Source of the DNA: Allobosea sp. UNC402CLCol
Lineage (GTDB): Bacteria > Pseudomonadota > Alphaproteobacteria > Rhizobiales > Beijerinckiaceae
DNA length: 64,000 nt
Direction of reading: 5' to 3'
Assembly: GCF_000745475.1 (NCBI RefSeq)
Contig: NZ_KN050692.1
Span: 62,001 to 126,000, forward strand
Shown piece after piece: positions 58,276 through 64,000 of the stretch; the stretch's first letter is position 1; every line of letters starts with the position of its first letter. The translations under genes and the position numbers were made by a program. Below the pieces are notes generated by a model, which saw nothing but the letters and a program-made list of their open reading frames with translations, was not told the DNA's origin and ran no database searches.

Positions 58276-60174
58276 ATGCTATTCTTCGGCAGGGAATCAG
58301 GTCGTGCGATGGATTTGCCTCGATTAATCGTGACGCCGTCGCGTCGCGAATTCAGTTTGCTGCTTGCCTTGGGCTCCTTCGCCACCGCGTCGGGCAGGCC
58401 CGCTCGCGCCGATTCGGTTCCCGCAGGCCAAGCCATCGCCAGCCATGCGATCGCGATGCATGGCACGCCGGCCCTGCAGCCAGGATTCGGCCACCTGCCC
58501 TATGCCGACCCGAAGGCGCCGAAGGGCGGGCGCATCGTTTTGGGCATCCAGGGCACCTTCGACAGCCTCAACCCGCTGATCGTGCTCGGCGTCGCGCCCG
58601 ACGCGGTCCCGAAATACGTCCAGCAGAGCCTGCTCTACCGCTCGGCCGACGAGCCCTTCACCGCCTATGGCCTCCTCGCCTCGCAGGTCGAGCTCGATCC
58701 CGACAGGACGATGCTTGCCTTCGAGATCGATCCGCGCGCAACCTTTTCCGACGGCAAGCCGGTCACGGCCGAGGACGTGCTCTTCACCTTCGAGATGCTG
58801 AAGACGAAGGGAAAGCCGTATCACCGCGCCAGCCTGTCCGGCGTCACTGGGGCGTCGGCGCCCTCGCCCCACCGCGTCGTCTTCGCGCTCGGCGACGGCG
58901 CCAATCGCGAATTGCCGCTGATGATCGGCGCCATGCCGATCTTCGCGAAGCACGCCACCGACGCCGAGACCTTCGGCGACACCAGCTTCAAGCCGGCGCT
59001 CGGCTCGGGTCCCTATGTCGTCAGCGAGGTCAGGCCCGGCGAATCGCTGACGCTGAAGCGGCGCAAGGATTTCTGGGCCGAAGAGCTGCCCGTGATGCGC
59101 GGCCTCTTCAACGCGGACGAGATCCGCTACGATTTCTATCGCGATTCCAACGCGCTGTTCGAGGCGTTCAAGGCCGGGCTCTACGATCTCCGGCTCGAAG
59201 GCGATCCGACCCGCTGGATGACGGGCTACGACATCCCGGCCGTCCATGACGGGCGCATCCGCCGCGAGACCCTGCATTTCGACACGCCGAAGGGCATGAC
59301 TGGCCTGGTCTTCAACACGCGCCGGCCGATCTTCGCCGATATCCGGGTACGCGAGGCACTCGGGCTCCTGTTCGACTTCGAATGGGTCAACCGCAACCTG
59401 TTCCACGGCGCCTATCGCCGGGCGGGCAGCTTCTTCTCCGATTCGGACCTGTCGGCGCTGGGCGTGCCCGCCGATGCGCGCGAGACCGCGCTGCTCGCGG
59501 CCTTCCCCGGCGCCGTGCGCGAGGACATCCTCGCCGGAACCTGGCGGCCCTCCGAGACGGACGGCTCCGGCCGCGATCGCGAGCAGGCGCGCCGGGCGCT
59601 CGACCTGCTCAAGGATGCCGGCTTCACGCTGCAGGACGGCGCCCTGCGCAACGGCAAGGGCGAGCCCTTCAGCTTCGAGATCATGGTGACGAGCCGGCCG
59701 CAGGAGCGGCTGGCGCTGAACTTCGCGCAGTCGCTCGGCCGCCTCGGCATCGCCGCGCAGGTGCGGCTGATCGACGACGTGCAGTATTGGCGGCGACTGT
59801 CCGCCTTCGATTTCGACATGATCCAGTGGACCTGGCCCGCTTCGGCCTCGCCCGGCAACGAGCAGATCGGGCGCTGGGGCTCCGCCAATGCCGCGCGCCG
59901 GGGCTCGCTCAACTATGCCGGGGTCAAGTCGCCGGCCATCGATGCCGCGCTGCAAGGCCTGCTGAAGGCACGCGAGCGGGAGGATTTCGTCGCGGCGGCG
60001 CGCACGCTCGACCGGCTGCTGATCTCGGGCTTCTACGTGGTGCCGCTCTATTACCTCCCGGACACATGGCTCGCCCTTGCACGCGACGTCGTGCTGAGCG
60101 GCCGGCAGCCGGCCTATTTCCTGTCCACCGAAACGCTGGCGCGGCTTCCGGCCGCTCCGCCCGCGGCGAACTGA
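58276..60174 (+). CDS. Peptide/nickel-type (family 5) ABC substrate-binding protein with Tat-like signal
   Basis: A 632-residue extracellular solute-binding protein. The N-terminus holds a twin-arginine motif (SRREFS) before a hydrophobic stretch, so export may use the Tat system. YADPKAPKGGRIVLGIQGTFDSLNPL, VTAEDVLFTFEML, GSGPYVVSEVRPGES and the DIRVREALGLLFDFEWVNRNLF segment are typical of the oligopeptide/microcin C (YejA-like) class. No permease or ATPase genes follow in this window. The start may be 58276 or 58309. It is divergent from the IalB-like gene. Confidence 0.9.
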   Translation: MLFFGRESGRAMDLPRLIVTPSRREFSLLLALGSFATASGRPARADSVPAGQAIASHAIAMHGTPALQPGFGHLPYADPKAPKGGRIVLGIQGTFDSLNPLIVLGVAPDAVPKYVQQSLLYRSADEPFTAYGLLASQVELDPDRTMLAFEIDPRATFSDGKPVTAEDVLFTFEMLKTKGKPYHRASLSGVTGASAPSPHRVVFALGDGANRELPLMIGAMPIFAKHATDAETFGDTSFKPALGSGPYVVSEVRPGESLTLKRRKDFWAEELPVMRGLFNADEIRYDFYRDSNALFEAFKAGLYDLRLEGDPTRWMTGYDIPAVHDGRIRRETLHFDTPKGMTGLVFNTRRPIFADIRVREALGLLFDFEWVNRNLFHGAYRRAGSFFSDSDLSALGVPADARETALLAAFPGAVREDILAGTWRPSETDGSGRDREQARRALDLLKDAGFTLQDGALRNGKGEPFSFEIMVTSRPQERLALNFAQSLGRLGIAAQVRLIDDVQYWRRLSAFDFDMIQWTWPASASPGNEQIGRWGSANAARRGSLNYAGVKSPAIDAALQGLLKAREREDFVAAARTLDRLLISGFYVVPLYYLPDTWLALARDVVLSGRQPAYFLSTETLARLPAAPPAAN

Positions 60175-60184
60175 AGGACCGTCG

Positions 60185-61198
60185 ATGCGGGCTGAACAGG
60201 ACGAAGCCACCGCCTTGCTCGACGGGCTCGATCTCGACGCGTTGCTTTCGGCGCTGACCCGTGGGCGCGGCTATGAGGCAGCCCTGCGCGATCCGCCCGG
60301 CCGGCGCGGCTGGAGCGACGTCAACCCGGCCTCGATCAACTTCCTGCAGCTCGACCAGCGCATCGACCGGCTGGCGAGGCTGCTCTCGATCAACAAGGGG
60401 CAGCCCGGCGCGAGTGTCGCGATCCTGGCTCCGCTCGGCCCCGAGGCGATCGTTTCCATTCTGGCCTGCCTGCGCGCCGGTCTTTCGCCCCTGATGCTGC
60501 CGCTCCACGGCAACGAGCTCGAATTGCTCCGGCTGATCGAGGCATCGGACGCGGTGATGGCGCTCGGCGTCAGCCGGGTCGGTCCGCTGCGCCCCCTGCT
60601 GACGCTGCGGAATCTGGCGATGCGCGCCTTCAGCACCCGCTTCGTCGGCGGCTTCGGCCCCGATATCCCCGACGGCGTCGCACCGCTCGACATGCTGATG
60701 GCGAATGCCTCGCTGCATCCGCTGCCGACCATCACCGAGCGGCCGTCGCTCCAGGTCGTGGATGCGGCGACGATGGCCGGGCCGCTCGTCGTGCCCGAGC
60801 GCGACGTGCTCGGCAAGGCGCTGGAGCTGTCGCGGCTCTTGAAGCCGGTCACCTCCTCGCGCATCGTCACCACCCTGGTCGGGGGCGACCTCGCGGCGCT
60901 GGCCAGCGGGCCGGGCATGGCGATGCTGACGGGGGTCGAGCTTTTACCGCTCGGCCTGTTCAGCCTCGGCGACCTGCAGGCCTGCATCGAGGGCGGCCGC
61001 CATGTCCATCTCGTCCTGCCCGGCGAGATGGAGCCGGCGCTGGCGCATTCGCGGCTGGCGAGCCACCATGCGCTGGCCAGCGTCGTCTTCGTGCAACGGA
61101 CCGGCCAAAGCGCCTATCCGGCGCTCGACAGGCCCGATCTCGCCATCGTCGACATCGATGCCCGCTCGGCGGCGGACATCACGGTTGCGAGACGTTAG
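60185..61198 (+). CDS. AMP-synthetase-like protein lacking the catalytic core
   Basis: A 337-residue protein that resembles the N-terminal subdomain of acyl-CoA synthetases: INFLQLDQRIDRLARLLS, GASVAILAPLGPEAIVSILACLRAGL and LMLPLHGNELELLRLIEASDA are like the substrate lobe. The ATP P-loop (TSGTTGxPK type) and the C-terminal lysine domain are missing. The frame is intact and the length normal for a protein, so it is not an obvious pseudogene. It may be a non-catalytic or regulatory homologue. It starts 10 bp after the peptide-binding protein gene. Confidence 0.6.
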   Translation: MRAEQDEATALLDGLDLDALLSALTRGRGYEAALRDPPGRRGWSDVNPASINFLQLDQRIDRLARLLSINKGQPGASVAILAPLGPEAIVSILACLRAGLSPLMLPLHGNELELLRLIEASDAVMALGVSRVGPLRPLLTLRNLAMRAFSTRFVGGFGPDIPDGVAPLDMLMANASLHPLPTITERPSLQVVDAATMAGPLVVPERDVLGKALELSRLLKPVTSSRIVTTLVGGDLAALASGPGMAMLTGVELLPLGLFSLGDLQACIEGGRHVHLVLPGEMEPALAHSRLASHHALASVVFVQRTGQSAYPALDRPDLAIVDIDARSAADITVARR

Positions 61199-61266
61199 AA
61201 TCAGAGGCGGAACAGCGCCCGTATCTACGCGTTGATCAGGCCGGGCGCGCCAATGGAGAGTTCGCC

Positions 61267-61557
61267 ATGCTCATCGTCAGCCTCGTTTCGCTTTCGCTCT
61301 CCTCCGGCCTGATGGTTCCCGTCGCCGATGGGCCGCCGAAGTTCAACATCGAGGCGACCTGTCGCGATGTCGGCAAGTCGAGCAACAGCGTCGGCGGCAC
61401 GGTCAGCGCCTGCCGCACGGATGAGGAAAAGGCCCGCAACGACCTCACCGCGAAATGGTCGCAATACCCTGCCGCCAAGCGCAACACCTGCGTCGAGGGG
61501 GCGAAGCTCGGCGGGCCGCCGAGCTATGTCCAGGTCATCACCTGCCTGGAGATGTAG
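61267..61557 (+). CDS. Small secreted protein, 96 residues
   Basis: A short exported protein: signal peptide (MLIVSLVSLSLSSGLMVPVADG) then four cysteines (ATCRDVG, SACRTDEE, NTCVEGAK, ITCLEM) with KWSQYPAAKRNTC and PPSYVQVITCLEM. The four cysteines could form two disulfides. Comparable small secreted proteins occur widely in rhizobia, with no known role. Its 3' end overlaps by 20 bases the 3' end of the ceramidase-like gene on the other strand. Confidence 0.75.
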   Translation: MLIVSLVSLSLSSGLMVPVADGPPKFNIEATCRDVGKSSNSVGGTVSACRTDEEKARNDLTAKWSQYPAAKRNTCVEGAKLGGPPSYVQVITCLEM

Positions 61558-62224
61558 GCCCGGCCTCCGCGCCCCTGACTGCTTCACGGCCCGGAAGCGC
61601 CGCGCGCAGCAGACAATAGAGCACCAGCGCGTTCATGAGGTGCCAGAGCCAATGCGTGCCGATCGGCAGCGCCCCGCAGAGCGCGCCATCCGTGCTGCGC
61701 CATGTCAGCGAGACGGCGAAAGCGAGGCCGGCCAACGAGACGAGCCGCCGCACCCGGCCCAGTTCCGGCCGGCGCGGCAATGCGGCGGCGATGCCGAACA
61801 GCCCGAGCAGGAAGGCGGCATAGCCGGCGGAGCCGGCCATGATCGGCGGCAGCACGGCACGCCCGGCCCAGGACAGGGCCAGCGCAAAGCCGAAGAAGGC
61901 GAGCGTTCCGGCCGCGGTCACGGCCGGGGAAGCGCCGAGGAAGCGGCGCAGGGCAAAAGCGAAATAGCCGAAGGCGAAGAGCTGGATCGGCACGACATCG
62001 GCCGCCAGCGTCCAGCCATCGGGCATGGTGTGGAACAGGAATGAGCCGATGCCGATGGTCAGGACGAGCAGGATCAGCGCGAGCGTAGCGGCCTCGCCCC
62101 TGCCATGGCGCCGCCAGAGCCACAGAGCGCCGATACCGGCGATGAGAAACGCCGCATTCGTCACGGCGTTGAGCGGCTCGGCCCAGAAGCCAGCATCCAG
62201 CCTCTCGCAATAGCCGAATCGCAT
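61538..62224 (-). CDS. Ceramidase-like seven-helix membrane protein
   Basis: A 228-residue polytopic protein with about seven hydrophobic segments, of the alkaline ceramidase/CREST family. GYCERLDAGFWAEPLNAVTNAAFL carries the family Cys-Glu and Asn pattern; IGSFLFHTMPDGWTLAADVVP and GTHWLWHLMNALVLY supply conserved His and Asp residues for a zinc site. Bacterial members are little studied; they may hydrolyse amide-linked lipids. The start at 62224 gives a typical N-terminus. The C-terminus overlaps the convergent gene. Confidence 0.8.
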   Translation of the reverse strand: MRFGYCERLDAGFWAEPLNAVTNAAFLIAGIGALWLWRRHGRGEAATLALILLVLTIGIGSFLFHTMPDGWTLAADVVPIQLFAFGYFAFALRRFLGASPAVTAAGTLAFFGFALALSWAGRAVLPPIMAGSAGYAAFLLGLFGIAAALPRRPELGRVRRLVSLAGLAFAVSLTWRSTDGALCGALPIGTHWLWHLMNALVLYCLLRAALPGREAVRGAEAGPTSPGR

Positions 62225-62357
62225 CCGCAGGGTTCCCGGTTCGAGCCTGTGCCAGCGGAGCCTGTCGCCATGACGCCGTCATGTCGCGGTTTCCCGCTTG
62301 TTTCGGGCGCCGGGCTTCTTCACAACGTCGCGAGAACCGGCTGAGGAGGATATCGCC

Positions 62358-62690
62358 ATGCGCCGCTGCATTTCTTCGGGCCTGCCGCTCCGCGGCGCAC
62401 TGGCCGGATCGGCCGTGGTTGGATCGGGCTTGGTTGGATCGGTCTTGGCGATCCTGCTGGCGGCCGGTCCGGCCCAGGCCCAGTCGGAACGCTGCGCCGA
62501 CTTATGGACGTCGCGCAACGAGATCTACAAGGCGCGAGGCTACTGCTTCCGGACCCAGCGCGCGATCGACGCCTTCGGCAATGCCGGCTGCCAGTACGAC
62601 GCGATCGAGGACGTGCCGCTCTCGGCCAATGACCGGCGCACGGTCGCCGACATCGTCCGGCAGGAACGGGAGCTGCGCTGCCCGCGCTGA
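62358..62690 (+). CDS. YARHG-domain secreted protein
   Basis: A 110-residue exported protein. A long hydrophobic signal region (residues 1-40, ending AQAQ) is followed by a YARHG-type domain: CADLWTSRNEIYKARGYCF, RAIDAFGNAGCQYDA and ADIVRQERELRC. Cysteines pair at the ends. The domain occurs in envelope proteins of alphaproteobacteria and may bind cell-wall or lectin-like targets. ATG at 62358 with GAGGAGG upstream. Function unknown. Confidence 0.85.
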   Translation: MRRCISSGLPLRGALAGSAVVGSGLVGSVLAILLAAGPAQAQSERCADLWTSRNEIYKARGYCFRTQRAIDAFGNAGCQYDAIEDVPLSANDRRTVADIVRQERELRCPR

Positions 62691-62818
62691 GCTGACCTCA
62701 CCCCACCGGCGATTGCCTGTGGAATGCAGCCCTGCCCTGCGCCCGGCGGGGACGAGGCCATGCTAGAAGCGCCGGCCGCGCTTCTGCGCACCATCATTCA
62801 AGGCGATTCACGACCGGC

Positions 62819-64000
62819 ATGACGACGGCAATCGAGATGGGAACGACACGGACCGGCGAGCCCGGTCTCATCGATCTCGCCGAATTGCTGGCGACGCGCC
62901 TGCTCGTCCAGGGCAATTCCGGCTCGGGCAAGTCGCATCTGCTGCGGCGCTTGCTGGAGCAGAGCGCGCCGCTCGTCCAGCAGGCCATCATCGATCCGGA
63001 GGGAGACTTCGTCTCGCTCGCCGACCAGTTCGGCCATGTCGTGGTCGATGCCGAATGCGGCGAGGCGGAATTGCAGCGCGTCGCGCTGCGCGTGCGCCAG
63101 CACCGCGTCTCGGTGGTGCTGAACCTTGAGAACCTCGAAGCCGACGATCAGTTGCGCGCGACCGCCGCCTTCCTCGGCGGGCTTTTCGACGTCGACCGCT
63201 CGCTCTGGTTCCCGATGCTGATCGTGGTCGACGAAGCACAGCTCTTCGCGCCGGTGATGGCGGGCGAGGCCTCCGACGAGGCGCGCCGGCTCTCACTGGG
63301 CGCCATGACCAACCTGATGTGCCGGGGCCGCAAGCGCGGGCTCGCCGGCGTCATCGCGACCCAGCGCCTCGCCAAGCTCGCCAAGAACGTCGCGGCGGAA
63401 GCCTCGAACTTCCTGATGGGCCGCACCTTCCTCGACATCGACATGCAGCGCGCCGCCGACCTGCTCGGCATGGACCGGCGCCAGGCCGAGATGTTCCGGG
63501 ACCTGGAGCGCGGCCAGTTCGTCGCGCTCGGCCCCGCTTTGTCGAAGCGCCCGCTGCCGATCCGGATCGGCGCGGTGAGTTCCGTCGACCGTGGCAGCGC
63601 GCCGGGGCTGATGCCCCTGCCCGAGCAGGCGCCGGAGGATGCCGGCAAGCTGATCTTCACGCCGGGCGAGGACGAGCCGCCGCCGATGGCCCGGCCGGTC
63701 CGCCCGGCTCCACGCCCGCGCCCGAATCCGAGCGAGGTGCTGCGCCAGATCGAGACCTATCGCCCTGCCCCGCTGCCGGAGCCCGAGCCGGAGATCGAGC
63801 TCGAGCCGGCGGAGCGCGAGGCGATCATGGCCGAGATCCTGCGCGAGCTGATGGCCGACCCCGAGGCGCGCTCGCGCCAGGTCGCGGTGCTGTATCAGGA
63901 TTTCACCGTGCGCTGCCGGATGCGGCGACTCGGCCGGACCCATCTCAGCCTCGAGGAATTCCGCCGCAAGCTCGCCGTGGCGCGTGCCGGCGTGAACGAC
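62819..64000 (+). CDS. HerA/DUF87-like ATPase, 3'-truncated by the window
   Basis: The reading frame runs to the window edge, giving 394 codons so far. Walker A is GNSGSGKSHLL near residue 30, Walker B is MLIVVDEAQLFAP near residue 139, and IATQRLAKLAKNV is the HerA/FtsK-like sensor region. A Pro/Glu-rich linker (about 285-340) follows, then a possible second domain. The family includes HerA-type DNA translocases and many uncharacterised relatives. A 128-bp gap precedes it. The 3' end and neighbours lie outside the window, so no operon can be inferred. Confidence 0.85.
   Translation, partial: MTTAIEMGTTRTGEPGLIDLAELLATRLLVQGNSGSGKSHLLRRLLEQSAPLVQQAIIDPEGDFVSLADQFGHVVVDAECGEAELQRVALRVRQHRVSVVLNLENLEADDQLRATAAFLGGLFDVDRSLWFPMLIVVDEAQLFAPVMAGEASDEARRLSLGAMTNLMCRGRKRGLAGVIATQRLAKLAKNVAAEASNFLMGRTFLDIDMQRAADLLGMDRRQAEMFRDLERGQFVALGPALSKRPLPIRIGAVSSVDRGSAPGLMPLPEQAPEDAGKLIFTPGEDEPPPMARPVRPAPRPRPNPSEVLRQIETYRPAPLPEPEPEIELEPAEREAIMAEILRELMADPEARSRQVAVLYQDFTVRCRMRRLGRTHLSLEEFRRKLAVARAGVND

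Noticed and set aside
60185..61198. Pseudogene of an acyl-CoA synthetase
   Set aside because: The frame is uninterrupted, has a proper start next to the preceding gene and no trace of the missing C-terminal half follows.

Overview
The window is 64 kb of high-GC DNA (about two thirds G+C by eye) from an alphaproteobacterium. The gene repertoire points to Hyphomicrobiales (Rhizobiales), most likely a Bosea-like genus: an mmgR/suhB-type small RNA, an invasion-associated-locus-B protein, a YARHG protein, the DUF2849-CysI-DUF934 sulfite reductase arrangement, a stand-alone ModE-type regulator and a GTTC-N7-GTTC LexA-type box. The genus is inferred from gene content and was not tested by any search. 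There is no rRNA, integrase, transposase, CRISPR array or recognisable prophage.

Layout. 0-6 kb: tRNA-Asn and tRNA-Cys, a photolyase, an SDR oxidoreductase, an AlaX-type editing protein, a sulfurtransferase, a His-rich cupin, and TrmO behind a stand-alone molbindin. 6-9 kb: modABC molybdate importer with a Mo-box-like palindrome. 9-12 kb: copper exporter CopA and its regulator CueR, with a textbook CueR operator. 12-17 kb: an AbgB-like amidohydrolase, an mmgR-type sRNA, a small lipoprotein and exbB-exbD-tonB. 17-22 kb: a ModE-like regulator, free-Met-sulfoxide reductase, a Nudix hydrolase, a methyltransferase, topoisomerase IB, small proteins and ssb with an SOS box. 22-32 kb: an incomplete betaine-type ABC transporter, BioY, a serine-glyoxylate-type aminotransferase, an ABC-F ATPase and UvrA.

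31.8-34.7 kb is the most unusual segment. A single 944-residue gene of clearly lower G+C joins an N-terminal PD-(D/E)XK nuclease-like domain (type I restriction HsdR-N type) to a NACHT/STAND NTPase and a long unassigned C-terminal region. It looks like a horizontally acquired, one-gene anti-phage STAND system. This is inference from domain order and base composition.

36-47 kb: an O-antigen-ligase-like membrane protein, then a sulfur assimilation block: DUF2849, sulfite reductase, DUF934, an unusual 57-residue membrane peptide, siroheme synthase CysG, the sulfate transporter CysPTWA, an OsmC protein and a second rhodanese. The first set makes siroheme and reduces sulfite, the transporter supplies sulfate, and the last two handle sulfane sulfur or peroxides.

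47-64 kb: RimO, a secreted small protein, quinone oxidoreductase, a UbiH-type monooxygenase, an AMACR-like CoA enzyme, an AEC transporter, an acyltransferase, a malyl-CoA lyase-type enzyme, HspQ, an IalB-like protein, a peptide-binding protein, a truncated AMP-synthetase-like protein, a ceramidase-like membrane protein, a YARHG protein and the 5' part of a HerA-like ATPase cut by the window edge.

Intergenic spaces carry several copies of roughly 80-100 bp imperfect palindromes (GTCATTCCGGG...CCCGGAATGAC and variants), which are the main repeat structure of the window.
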